A stretch of 64,000 nt of DNA from Nectonema munidae (GCA_030549495.1 JAUIRK010000960.1:649501-713500); one strand, 5' to 3'. Shown: positions 37,901 through 50,678, numbered from the stretch's first letter. The notes: generated from the sequence alone by a model not told the origin. Numbers and translations are program-made.

Positions 37901-39900
37901 TGATATTTATTTTTATGAAAATCAATCAAACCTGTCAAAAAAATTGATCTAAATGTGACAGCTCATCTCAAAAAGAAACTTTTTATTTAAATAATTATAT
38001 AAAGTTTTTTACACATATATACCCATTTAGAAATATGCTGAATTCAGTGGTGATATTTATTTCTTTATGAAAATCAATCAAACCTGTCAAAAAATTGATC
38101 TAAATGTGACAACTCATCTCAAAAAGAAACTTTTTATTTAAATAATTATATAAAGTTTTTTACACATATATACCCATTTAGAAATATGCTGAATTCAGTG
38201 GTGATATTTATTTCTTTATGAAAATCAATCAAACCTGTCAAAAAATTGATCTAAATGTGACAGCTAAATTCAAAAAGAAACTTTTTATCTAAATAATTAT
38301 ATAAAGTTTTTTACACATATATACCCATTTACAAATATGCTGAATTCAGTGGTCATATTTATTTTTTATGAAAATCAATCAAATCTGTCAAAAAATTTAT
38401 CTAAATGTGACAGCTAATCTCAAAAAGAAACTTTTTATCTAAATAATTATATAAGGTTTTTTACACATATATACCCATTTACAAATATGCTGAATTCAGT
38501 GGTGATATTTATTTTTTTATGAAAATCAATCAAACCTGTCAAAAAATTTATCTAAATGTGACAGCTAAATTCAAAAAGAAACTTTTTATCTAAATAATTA
38601 TATAAAGTTTTTTACACATATATACCCATTTACAAATATGCTGAATTCAGTGGTGATATTTATTTTTTATGAAAATCAATCAAACCTGTCAAAAAATTTA
38701 TCTAAATGTGACAGCTAATCTCAAAAAAAAAAATCTAAATAATCATATAAAGTTTTTTACACATATATACCCATTTACAAATATGCTGAATTCAGTGGTG
38801 ATATTTATTTTTATGAAAATCAATCAAACCTGTCAAAAAATTGATCTAAATGTGACAGCTCATCTCAAAAGAAACTTTTTATTTAAATAATTATATAAAG
38901 TTTTTTACACATATATACCCATTTACAAATATGCTGAATTCAGTGGTGATATTTATTTTTTTATGAAAATCAATCAAACCTGTCAAAAAATTGATCTAAA
39001 TGTGACAGCTCATCTCAAAAAGAAACTTTTTATTTAAATAATTATATAAAGTTTTTTACACATATATACCCATTTACAAATATGCTGAATTCAGTGGTGA
39101 TATTTATTTTTTTATGAAAATCAATCAAACCTGTCAAAAAATTGATCTAAATGTGACAGCTAAATTCAAAAAGAAACTTTTTATCTAAATAATTATATAA
39201 AGTTTTTTACACATATATACCCATTTACAAATATGCTGAATTCAGTGGTCATATTTATTTTTTATGAAAATCAATCAAATCTGTCAAAAAATTTATCTAA
39301 ATGTGACAGCTAATCTCAAAAAGAAACTTTTTATCTAAATAATTATATAAAGTTTTTTACACATATATACCCATTTACAAATATGCTGAATTCAGTGGTG
39401 ATATTTATTTTTTTATGAAAATCAATCAAACCTGTCAAAAAATTTATCTAAATGTGACAGCTTAATTCAAAAAGAAACTTTTTATTTAAATAATTATATA
39501 AAGTTTTTTACACATATATACCCATTTACAAATATGCTGAATTTAGTGGTGATATTTATTTTTATGAAAATCAATCAAACATGTCAAAAAATTTATCTAA
39601 ATGTGACAGCTAATCTCAAAAAGAAAATCTAAATAATCATATAAAGTTTTTTACACATATATACCCATTTACAAATATGCTGAATTCAGTGGTGATATTT
39701 ATTTTTTATGAAAATCAATCAAACCTGTCAAAAAAATTGATCTAAATGTGACAGCTCATCTCAAAAAGAAACTTTTTATTTAAATAATTATATAAAGTTT
39801 TTTACACATATATACCCATTTAGAAATATGCTGAATTCAGTGGTGATATTTATTTCTTTATGAAAATCAATCAAACCTGTCAAAAAATTGATCTAAATGT
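32000..39900 (+). repeat. Higher-order repeat zone: six monomers, about 895 bp
   Basis: A monomer with a short deletion (GAAAATCTAAATAAT in place of the usual GAAACTTTTTATC) recurs at about 33354, 34251, 35145, 36040, 36935, 37831, 38730 and 39623, a mean spacing of 896 bp. A monomer with CAGTGGTCATATTT recurs with the same period (about 32079, 32978, 33873, 34770, 35665, 36560, 37454, 38351, 39247). Six monomers fit per period. This ordered zone is the most homogenised part of the array. Confidence 0.85.
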
Positions 39901-42900
39901 GACAACTCATCTCAAAAAGAAACTTTTTATCTAAATAATTATATAAGGTTTTTTACACATATATACCCATTTACAAATATGCTGAATTCAGTGGTGATAT
40001 TTATTTTTTTATGAAAATCAATCAAACCTGTCAAAAAATTTATCTAAATGTGACAGCTAATCCCAAAAAGAAACTTTTTATCTAAATAATTATATAAGGT
40101 TTTTTACACATATATACCCATTTACAAATATGCTGAATTCAGTGGTGATATTTATTTTTTTATGAAAATCAATCAAACCTGTCAAAAAATTTATCTAAAT
40201 GTGACAGCTAAATTCAAAAAGAAACTTTTTATCTAAATAATTATATAAAATTTTTTACACATATATACCCATTTACAAATATGCTGAATTCAGTGGTGAT
40301 ATTTATTTTTTTATGAAAATCAATCAAACCTGTCAAAAAATTTATCTAAATGTGACAGCTAATCTCAAAAAGAAACTTTTTATCTAAATAATTATATAAA
40401 GTTTTTTACACATATATACCCATTTACAAATATGCTGAATTCAGTGGTGATATTTATTTTTTATGAAAATCAATCAAACCTGTCAAAAAATTGATCTAAA
40501 TGTGACAGCTAATCTCAAAAAGAAACTTTTTATCTAAATAATTATATAAAGTTTTTTACACATATATACCCATTTACAAATATGTTGAATTCAGTGGTGT
40601 TATTTATTTTTTTATGAAAATCAATCAAACCTGTCAAAAAATTGATCTAAATGTGACAGCTCATCTCAAAAAGAAACTTTTTATTTAAATAATTATATAA
40701 AGTTTTTTACACATATATACCCATTTACAAATATGCTGAATTCAGTGGTGATATTTATTTTTTTATGAAAATCAATCAAACCTGTCAAAAAATTGATCTA
40801 AATGTGACAGCTAAATTCAAAAAGAAACTTTTTATCTAAATAATTATATAAAGTTTTTTACACATATATACCCATTTACAAATATGCTGAATTCAGTGGT
40901 GATATTTATTTTTTATGAAAATCAATCAAATCTGATAAAAATTGATCTAAATGTGACAGCTAATCTCAAAAAGAAACTTTTTATCTAAATAATTATATAA
41001 AGTTTTTTACACATATATACCCATTTACAAATATGCTGAATTCAGTGGTGATATTTATTTTTTTATGAAAATCAATCAAACCTGTCAAAAAATTTATCTA
41101 AATGTGACAGCTAAATTCAAAAAGAAACTTTTTATCTAAATAATTATATAAAGTTTTTTACACATATATACCCATTTACAAATATGCTGAATTCAGTGGT
41201 GATATTTATTTTTTATGAAAATCAATCAAATCTGTCAAAAAATTTATCTAAATGTGACAGCTAATCTCAAAAAGAAATTTTATCTAAATAATTATATAAA
41301 GTTTTTTACACATATATACCCATTTACAAATATGCTGAATTCAGTGGTGATATTTATTTTTTATGAAAATCAATCAAACCTGTCAAAAAATTGATCTAAA
41401 TGTGACAGCTCATCTCAAAAAGAAACTTTTTATTTAAATAATTATATAAAGTTTTTTACACATATATACCCATTTACAAATATGCTGAATTCAGTGGTGA
41501 TATTTATTTTTTTATGAAAATCAATCAAACCTGTCAAAAAATTGATCTAAATGTGACAGCTCATCTCAAAAAGAAACTTTTTATTTAAATAATTATATAA
41601 AGTTTTTTACAGATATATACCCATTTACAAATATGCTGAATTCAGTGTTGATATTTATTTTTTTATGAAAATCAATCAAACCTGTCAAAAAATTTATCTA
41701 AATGTGACAGCTAAATTCAAAAAGAAACTTTTTATCTAAATAATTATATAAAGTTTTTTACACATATATACCCATTTACAAATATGCTGAATTCAGTGGT
41801 CATATTTATTTTTTATGAAAATCAATCAAATCTGTCAAAAAATTTATCTAAATGTGACAGCTAATCTCAAAAAGAAACTTTTTATCTAAATAATTATATA
41901 AAGTTTTTTACACATATATACCCATTTACAAATATGCTGAATTCAGTGGTGATATTTATTTTTTTATGAAAATCAATCAAACCTGTCAAAAAATTTATCG
42001 AAATGTGACAGCTAAATTCAAAAAGAAACTTTTTATTTAAATAATTATATAAAGTTTTTTACACATATATACCCATTTACAAATATGCTGAATTTAGTGG
42101 TGATATTTATTTTTATGAAAATCAATCAAACATGTCAAAAAATTTATCTAAATGTGACAGCTAATCTCAAAAAGAACTTTTATCTAAATAATCATATAAA
42201 GTTTTTTACACATATATACCCATTTACAAATATGCTGAATTCAGTGGTGATATTTATTTTTTATGAAAATCAATCAAACCTGTCAAAAAATTGATCTAAA
42301 TGTGATAGCTCATCTCAAAAAGAAACTTTTTATTTAAATAATTATATAAAGTTTTTTACACCTATATACCCATTTACAAATATGCTGAATTCAGTGGTGA
42401 TATTTATTTTTTTATGAAAATCAATCAAACCTGTCAAAAAATTTATCTAAATATGACAGCTAAATTCAAAAAGAAACTTTTTATCTAAATAATTATATAA
42501 AGTTTTTTACACCTATATACCCATTTACAAATATGCTGAATTCAGTGGTGATATTTATTTTTTTATGAAAATCAATCAAACCTGTCAAAAAATTTATCTA
42601 AATATGACAGCTAAATTCAAAAAGAAACTTTTTATCTAAATAATTATATAAAGTTTTTTACACATATATACCCATTTACAAATATGCTGAATTCAGTGGT
42701 GATATTTATTTTTATGAAAATCAATCAAACCTGTCAAAAAATTGATCTAAATGTGACAGTTCATCTCAAAAAGAAACTTTTTATTTAAATAATTATATAA
42801 AGTTTTTTACACCTATATACCCATTTACAAATATGCTGAATTCAGTGGTGATGTTTATTTTTTTATGAAAATCAATCAAACCTGTCAAAAAATTTATCTA

Positions 42901-43290
42901 AATGTGACAGCTAAATTCAAAAAGAAACTTTTTATCTAAATAATTATATAAAGTTTTTTACACATATATACCCATTCACAAACATGCTGAATTCAGTGGT
43001 GATATTTATTTTTTATGAAAATCAATCAAATTTGTCAAAAATTGATCTAAATGTGACAGCTAATCTCAAAAAAAAACTTTTTATCTAAATAATTATATAA
43101 AGTTTTTGACACCTATATACCCATTTACAAATATGCTGAATTCAGTGGTGATATTTATTTTTTTATGAAAATCAATCAAACCTGTCAAAAAATTTATCTA
43201 AATGTGACAGATAAATTCAAAAAGAAACTTTTTATCTAAATAATTATATAAAGTTTTTTACACATATATACCCATTTACATATATGCTTA

Positions 43291-43464
43291 GGGGTCGTTC
43301 ACAATTGACGTCAACTAAAACGGGGGGGGGGGGGGGGGGGGGGGGTATCCAAAGTTGGCATAAGTCAATTTTGTTAAGTGATGATATATCTAAAAGTTGA
43401 CATGAGGGGGGGAGGGGGTTGAAATTTATCAAAAAAAAGGTTGATGTCAATTGTGAACGACCCC
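43291..43464. mobile_element. MITE, copy 2
   Basis: A 174-bp copy of the element at 24439 with the same ends and TTA flanks. The neighbouring monomers also share the unusual variants seen around copy 1, so this is a duplicated block rather than a second insertion. Internal G runs differ in length (24 and 7). Confidence 0.85.
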
Positions 43465-44330
43465 TTAATTCAGTGGTGATATTTATTCTTTTATGAAAAT
43501 GAATCAAACCTGTCAAAAAATTTATCTAATTGTGACAGCTAAATTCAAAAAGAAACTTTTTATCTAAATAATTACATAAAGTTTTTTACACATATATACC
43601 CATTTACAAATATGCTGAATTCAGTGGTGATATTTATTTTTTATTAAAATCAATCAAATCTGATAAAAATTGATCTAAATGTGACAGCTAATCTCAAAAA
43701 GAAACTTTTTATCTAAATAATTATATAAAGTTTTTTACCCATATATACCCATTTACAAATATGCTGAATTCAGTGGTGATATTTATTTTTATTAAAATCA
43801 ATCAAACCTGTCAAAAAATTGATCTAAATGTGACAGCTCATCTCAAAAAGAAACTTTTTATTTAAATAATTATATAAAGTTTTTTACACATATATACCCA
43901 TTTACAAATATGCTGAATTCAGTGATGATATTATTTTTTTATGAAAATCAATCAAATCTGATAAAAATTTATCTAAATGTGACAGCTAATCTCAAAAAGA
44001 AACATTTTATCCAAATAATTATATAAAGTTTTTTACACACATATACCCATTTTTAAGTAGGCTGTTTTTACTGGTGATATTCCTTTTTTATAAAAATTAG
44101 TTAAACCTGACAAAAATGAAATTTAAATATGACAGCCCATGTCAAAATTAAAATTTTTATTCTTATAAATTTCAATTATGTAGAATTTAATTATGTTCAT
44201 TTTTTAGGAAATCTATAAAACCTGTCAAAAAAATCGATTTAACCTGTAAATCAATATCAAATATATAAACATAAAAATAACTTTTACTTGCAGTATTTCT
44301 CTAAGGTTTTATTCTGATGAATCATTCGTG

Positions 44331-45475
44331 ATGTTCATTGTTCAATTACAAAAAGTTGTCCACGTTCTTCATCTAAAAAACTCTCTTTGACCCAAATAGA
44401 TAAAGATGGACAAATTCAATTTAAATTAAAAATAACTTCATAGTGACTAAATTCTCACATATTGGCATATGTGCCATTTTTGATAAATCTGACTTATTCT
44501 AAATTTTTAGATTTCCTATCCATCTTAGTTAGATGATAATTGTAATCCTAGGTGATAAGCTATAGATTTAAATATTTTTAATTTCTAAAAGGGGAACTTT
44601 TTTCAGTCAAAATCTTTTTTAAAGCACCTAATAATATATCATTAAACCACTTCCTAGTTCATTAGAACATTGTAGATATTCCATTTAGTCAGGATACATA
44701 TTTTTTTTTAATTATTTCTTTTGATCACATGTTCTCTTTTCAATTAGTTTTCAAGTTACTTCCTTCTTTCATACTAATCTTCAAAAGATTTTATAATACC
44801 TTTTGTTTTTTTTTAAATAAATATTTCATACTCAAGATGATTGAAGAATGTATTATAAGCCAAAATATACAAAAAAAAAAGTATATTTTTACTATATACC
44901 TAATATGCAACGATTTTTTTTTAATTTTTAAAGAACTGATTTTTAGGCGTACATTACAAATTCAATTGCCACTTCGAGATATTTTTTAACCGTATTATCC
45001 AAAATCCAGTATATAAATAAAATAAGCATAATCGATTTGGTATAAAACAGATATTTTATTTTTTTGAAAATATTTTTGAAGACAGTATCTAGAAGTAAAC
45101 CGCAAATCTGACTGAAGCTTTCAGATATTTCAAAACCATAAATGCCAAACCTGAGTCCAAAATGAAACCAGCATCTTCGATTTGGCATAAAAAGATATTT
45201 TATTTAAATTTCAAAAATATTTCTGTAGACATTAGACGTAAATCGATCATTTGATTGACACATTCAGACATAAAACCTTTAAATGCAAAAAATGATTTCA
45301 GAAATAAAATTATCATGGTCGAATTGGTATAAAAACATATATTTTATGTAAAATTAGAGAGAATATTTGGGATATAGTTTTCAGACATAAATCGCAAATT
45401 TGATTGACACTAGCAGTACCTTTAAATGCGAAAACTGCGTCCAGAAATGAAACCATCATGATCTATTCGCTATTC
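44331..45475. repeat. Unit U3 right flank with 110-130-bp degenerate repeats
   Basis: About 44331-44470 matches 3357-3480, and about 44690-45020 matches 3527-3770 as an older, diverged copy. From about 45020 there are three to four degenerate repeats with the phrases TATAAAA-CAGATATTTTAT, AGACGTAAACCGCAAATTTG and ATGAAACCA. I see no gene. Confidence 0.7.
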
Positions 45476-46193
45476 GCGTTAAATTCATAAATATTTAATT
45501 CAGAGTTGGAACAAAAAAAGATGTGTAATGTCAAGAGTTTTTATTTAAAGAATTTTTCTAGAGTGTAAAGATAGGTGCGATACTTTACTAATGATTGATT
45601 TCGTATAAAGTGGCCAAGAGAAGTTGTTCATAAAATTGAATTCTAAATAATTTATATAATAGACACGTTATATTTCAACGTCTTTAATTCTTATAAGAAA
45701 CTTCTGCAATCTATTCTTTTTTGCAAAAACTATAGAACTGCATTTTTCTGAATATAAACTCATCATATTATGACATGACCAGATATAAATGTCAGATAAC
45801 ACCTTATTCACATTATTTATAAGATCAGAAGTTCACTATTAACCCTATTATTTCTGGACTAAATTTGTCCACTGAAGTGCTGGGGGTGTAAAGTGTCTCC
45901 CTCTTTTCCTCTGATATTAATAAATTTTTATAAATATTTTCAAAGTGATATATATGAATCAAACGCGCTGAATTCAGTGGTGATGGCCATTTTTTTTTTA
46001 TCTAAATCAATCAAAAGTGTCAAAAAATTGATTTAATATATTACAGCTCATTTCAGAAAGGAAATTTTAATTTAAATAATTATATAAAGTTTTTTATATA
46101 TTCCAATTTTCAAGTATGTTGAGTTTACTGGTACTGTTCATTTTTTTTTTATGAAAAACAATCAAACCTGTCAAAAAAATGATTTATATATGA
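45476..46193. repeat. Unit U4, left part
   Basis: A close copy of about 44-730, including the short satellite run. It is interrupted by the LINE at 46194. Confidence 0.85.
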
Positions 46194-47714
46194 AGAAGAA
46201 GAAGAAAGAAAGATTTATTTACTATTCACTTTTACATAGGAAAAAAAAAATATATATATATATATAATCATAAATAAAATGACTATAACAGTTTAATATA
46301 TAATTGAAGAGTTGTTAAAAAAAAAAAAAACATAAGTAAAATCGAATATATATAGATGGATATGCATGTAACACAAGAATAAAATCATCACAATAAAATG
46401 CAAGTGAAAAGAAAGTGTTTCAAAAGGTTAAAAAGCTAACCCGCTTCTAGAAACACTATACACATAAACAAACTTCAAAATCAAAAGAAGTATCTTAAGA
46501 AGTAAATGTTAACAAACAAATAAAATATCTAAATGAATTGTGAACAGTAAGAAAACAAATTTATTAGAGAAAATCATTCCTTTAGACTTGGATTTGTTGA
46601 CCGACAATGCGTTCATAGAAAACCACATATTTACCTTATTTAGGTTATCTATAACGGCAGAATAATTAGTATCAAATGAAATTTTGTTGGATGAAATTAA
46701 TAAAGTCACGTCATCAACATATAAATAGAAATCAATATTACTATTGGAAGTATAATAATATATAAATATATAAAATGTATATATGTATATATGAATATTT
46801 TGAAAAGAAGTGGGCCCATCACAGACCCTTGTGGAACTCCACAATTCAAAACAACAAAATTGGATGAGCAATTCTTGACTGATACAAACTGTTTCCGGTT
46901 TATCAGATATTCTTTCACAAGCTTCAATGCCAAGCTATCAAACCCATATGATTTCAATTTTGATAATAATAAGATATGCCTTATAGAATCAAACGCTTTA
47001 GTCAGATCCAAAAATATAGCAATTGTATCCGACTTATTTTCCAAATTTTCTATAATTTTATTAATTAACAATGAATGTAGATTTTCAGTTGAGCAACTTT
47101 TTCTGAAGGCAAATTGCTTCTCATAGTAGAGACAATTTTCAACAAAATATCTATCAATTTGTAAAAAAAGAATTCTTTCAAAAATTTTAGATATCGTTGG
47201 AATAAGCGTTATTGGGCGGTAATTTTCGGCAGAGTTTGGAGAGCCTTTTTTTAAAATAGGAACAACTTTACCTATTTTGAAACTTTCAGGATATATCCCT
47301 TTCGAAATACAAGAGTTAAATATATGATAAAGTGGAACACAAATATAGTTAATGATTGACTTAACAATCTTCATAGAAATGCCATAAAAATCTTCACATT
47401 CTTTTTCTCTGAAGCTTTGAACTGCTAAGAGTATATCATTAACAGTGATTTCGTAAAATGAAAAGACAGAATTTGTAAAAAACGAAAAATTATTTAAACT
47501 CTTTTCATCATCTTCTGAAAGTGCGAATTTAGCAAATTGATGATTGAAAACTTCAGCTACAGCTCGAGGATCATCTATCAATTTTCCATCATGTTTTAGA
47601 GTCAGAACTTTATCAAACTTAGGTTTAAAAATAAAATTCACATTTTTCCAAAAAGTCTTATTATCATGGGTATTTGAAAATTTGTTAGAATAAAAATTAA
47701 ATTTCAATTAATTA
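46194..47714 (-). mobile_element. 5'-truncated LINE (Jockey/CR1-like)
   Basis: This 1.5-kb insertion is absent from the matching site in unit U1 (about 735). It is flanked by ATGA on both sides (46190-46193, 47715-47718). On the minus strand it runs from inside the open frame near the reverse transcriptase to a short 3' region with TA and A-rich microsatellites near 46240-46330. 5' truncation is usual for target-primed reverse transcription. Confidence 0.85.
46509..47707 (-). pseudogene. Non-LTR reverse transcriptase fragment
   Basis: Read from right to left, the order of reverse transcriptase blocks is ENYRPITLIPTISKIFERIL, a fingers block with QFAFRKSCSTEN, FLDLTKAFDSI (first catalytic Asp), and GVPQGSVMGPLL. 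The frame then breaks in an AT microsatellite near 46745-46795. It resumes in another frame with the catalytic YVDD at about 46710-46721 and a thumb segment (FSMNALSVNKSKSKGM). Endonuclease and ORF1 are missing because of 5' truncation. YVDD in place of the common YADD is within family variation. Inactive as it stands. Confidence 0.9.
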
Positions 47715-47718
47715 ATGA

Positions 47719-48750
47719 CAGTTCATATCAAAATTAACATTTTTATTGAAATGCTTATAAAAAATTTTAACACATATATACCATTTTGAACTATGCCTAA
47801 TTTAGTTGTGATGTTCATTTGTTATAAAAATTAATCTAACGTGTCAAAAAAAATCGATTAAATCTGTCAATCAATTTAAAATATATAAATTTAAAAATAA
47901 ATTCTACTTGCTGTATTTCTCTGTTAATTATTGTCTTAATTTATTTAATGAACAAAATTTTGATGTTTAATTCACTGAAAATATTTAATTTGTCAGTGAA
48001 TTAGGTGTCTCGATTGGACCTCCATCATTTTGGCTACGAATTGGTTATCGTGTTGTAGTCTCTCTATCATTTCTTCTATATATCATACAGTATGTAAATT
48101 TGCTATTCATTCTCTGATGATCCTTTCTTGGAAGCTCTTCTTTCATCATAAATTTATTTTCTGCAATCTTTTCTGAAAAGATTTTTTTAAGGATTTATTT
48201 TGAAAAGATTTTACCTCCTTTCGATGATCGTGTATTTTATTATCAGATGATATGAAGAGACATTCAGCCTGAATATTTGTCAACAAATTCCAGTTCAAAA
48301 GTTTTTTTCTGATGAAATCATTCGTGTCACGCAGAAGGAAAAGGTTGGACAAATTTAATTTAAATTTAAAATAATTTTGATAGTGACTAAATCTTCACAT
48401 ATTGGCATATGTGGTAGATCGATAACTCTGACCTATTCAGAATTTTCAAATTTCCTACCCATCTTAGGTATTTTTTTTAATTATTATTTTTGATCACATG
48501 TGATCTTTTAAATTTGTTTTCAGATTACTTCTTTCTCTCATACTAACCTTAAAAACATTTTATATTATTTTAACCATTTCTAAAAAATTTTTACAGAAAT
48601 GATTTTTTGAAGAAAACTGATTTCAGACATACATCACTGATTCAATGGAAACTTTAAGATAATTTTAACCGTAGTAGTAGCCAAAATGAGAACAAAAATA
48701 AAAGAAGCATAAATGTTTAAGTTTGAGAAGTTCTTTTTTCGTTTTTATGA
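47719..48750. repeat. Unit U4, continued
   Basis: Resumes the match to unit U1 (about 738-1084 and 3096-3811). It holds the empty site of the Tigger element at about 48080 (TTCTTCTATATATCATACAG). The U1 segment at 3264-3290 is missing here, which is a small indel. No gene seen. Confidence 0.85.
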
Positions 48751-48753
48751 TTA

Positions 48754-50678
48754 CTCTTTTTTTTTTCTTTGGCGCCTCTGGGTGTTTTCGGGGTTTTGAG
48801 GTCGCGTTACGAATTACTGGTTTTGTCGTTGGCCGTTTGAGTCGGCTCAAATAAGCCTAAACGCTAAAATTCCCCGAAATACTTCAATATAGAAGCAGTA
48901 AATAATAATATCAGAAAATACTAATAATTATTTGTTGTGTGTTTTTAAAACAGTTTTAAGTTTTCTTTTATTCTTTTCTTTTTTATTCCAGAGTTGAAAA
49001 TGGTTCCGAGAGAAAATGAGTTCTTCTAAAGACGTTGTAGATATGAACCGGTGTCTTTTGTTACATCTGTGGACAGTATATGATGGCACAACAAAAGAGG
49101 AATATTACGCTTTGTCAAGAGGGCTACAAAGCATACTTCGATATGAAACTAGGTGACCAAGATAAGTCGGGCCCCACATATGGTGTGCAAAACCGTGTAG
49201 AAAGTCTGGGTTCCAATTAGGAAGTTGGTTTGTTATGTGTGGAGACCCAAGAATCATTTTGATGATCTACTTCTGTATCATGTATGACGGGGTTTAAAAA
49301 AACATTAGTATGATGTTTTTGTCTTTGGCCTTAGTCTATTTTTTTATTGAATGATAAAAAATTATGTCTTTCAATATCAAGTGGATAGGTATCTATGAAA
49401 ACCTAATCCTCTTTTTCAATCGAACTTATATAGTGGAGATTTTTTGAAGGAAGAAGTTTTGTAAAAGAAAAAATTTTGATTGAAAGTATACATAGGACAA
49501 GGGAGGTTTTGTTTTTTTCTAAAGAGTGATGGTTTTTGTATGTTTCTGTTTTACTGGGGTCTGATATGACCAGATTGGTTCTTTATAGATAGTAAATAGT
49601 TAAAAGTTGTACTTTTGTATCTAGTTTGTCCTGTCAATTGCTTCTAAGTAAAGAAGAGTATGTTATAATTTGTTTTGAAAAAAATTAATAAATTGATTTG
49701 TGTGATTGAAATGGTGAATTTTTGTTGTCAAATGGTAAAAATCCCTGTTTTTTGTTTGTGGGTAGAAGAAAAAAGGGGGAAGGAAAGTCTCGAAGTCAAT
49801 AAGGCTTTGTACCAGTAAATCATCTTCCCTCCATTGAATAAAACTAGGTATGAAGGTTTGTTAGGGTTGAAAAAGATGGGGTTTTAAATATATTTAGTTT
49901 TTGAAAGTAAAGTATTTGATACTAGATTGAACGTATGAGGGATTCTGATTACTAATATATGAACAGGGTTGGTTAAATGTTGTTTTCACAGATTAGTGAA
50001 ACTTTTTAAATAAAAGTGTAATTACAAGCAATTGGTCGTAAGATGTTAGATAGAAAAATAGGAAATGTGAGATTAAAGTTCATTTCTTGTTTAGCACCTG
50101 ACAGATTTTGGTAATTTGGTGATTACAGTGAGGGAAGGAGAGTTCATAAGATAAAAAATGGAGAGAGGTATAAGGAAATGGATAGAATGTAGATATGTGA
50201 ACTTTTGAGAGATGTGAAAGTTGTAAGAAAATCGTATAAACGTAATTTCACTTTTGTGAATAAAATATTGTTTTGTGTGTTCATTGTAACTAAGAATCTA
50301 GTGTATAATAAATGTTTGCATTAAAATTCAGTAAATTTTTAGCAAATTTTTTGTATATTCTCGAAATCTATGAAAAGTGTTCAGTTATTATAGGATAAAT
50401 GAAATGATGTTATATCTAACTTAACTTGTTAGATTGAGATTTTACACTGTCTTTGTGGTTTTAGATTATCATAAAAATCAATATCTGACATTTTTGCACT
50501 ATTTAGCGTTTTTTGTAGTTTAGTTATGGTCGCGAATGGGTGATTTCAGAAAACCCCTTGTGATATCTCAAAACTAGAGCCAACTTGAAAAAACAAATGT
50601 CAGATTCGGATTCAGCGCCCTTGAAAACCCCAGAAACCAGTCTCACTTTGCCTGCCAAAAATATTGTGTTGACCAGTG
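48754..50678. mobile_element. Unclassified 1.9-kb insertion with TTA duplication
   Basis: Units U1 and U2 read straight through the site (TATGATTATTTAAAGG). Here 1925 bp are inserted, with TTA at 48751-48753 and again at 50679-50681. The left end starts CTCTTTTTTTTTC, and the right end reads GTTGACCAGTG (CACTGGTCAAC on the other strand). Near both ends lie inverted, imperfectly matching stretches: GGGGTTTTGAGGTCGCG on the left and the complement of GCGCCCTTGAAAACCCC on the right. No transposase or other protein is recognised; a 61-residue Lys/Arg-rich minus-strand ORF at the left edge is weak. A CACTA-like non-autonomous element is possible but unproven. Confidence 0.65.

Larger units (their letters stand above)
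22110..44330 (+). repeat. Satellite array, about 150-bp monomer, about 145 copies
   Basis: A continuous head-to-tail array. A monomer holds ATGCTGAATTCAGTGG, a T-rich box, AAAATCAATCAAACC, TGTCAAAAAATT, AAATGTGACAGCT, CAAAAAGAAACTTTTTAT, AATTATATAAAG and ACACATATATACCCATTTAC. Variant monomers differ mainly after GACAG (CTCATCTC, CTAATCTC or CTAAATTC). The left edge has the same GTAAAGTGCC lead-in as unit U1 at about 435. The right edge (44.0-44.3 kb) matches the end of the short run in U1. Two MITE copies are the only insertions seen. Short ORFs in it are chance frames. Confidence 0.95.

Noticed and set aside
31946-42294. Repeated ORFs starting MKINQTCQKI in the satellite
   Set aside because: They arise from the monomer by chance, differ by frame-changing indels from monomer to monomer, and resemble no protein.
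43244-43516. Minus-strand ORF with a proline run
   Set aside because: The proline run is the MITE's poly-G tract read backwards; the frame crosses satellite on both sides.
22140-44200. CRISPR-like array
   Set aside because: The repeats are contiguous 150-bp monomers without unique spacers, and the window is eukaryotic.
46791-47126. Plus-strand 111-residue ORF
   Set aside because: Antisense of the LINE reverse transcriptase.
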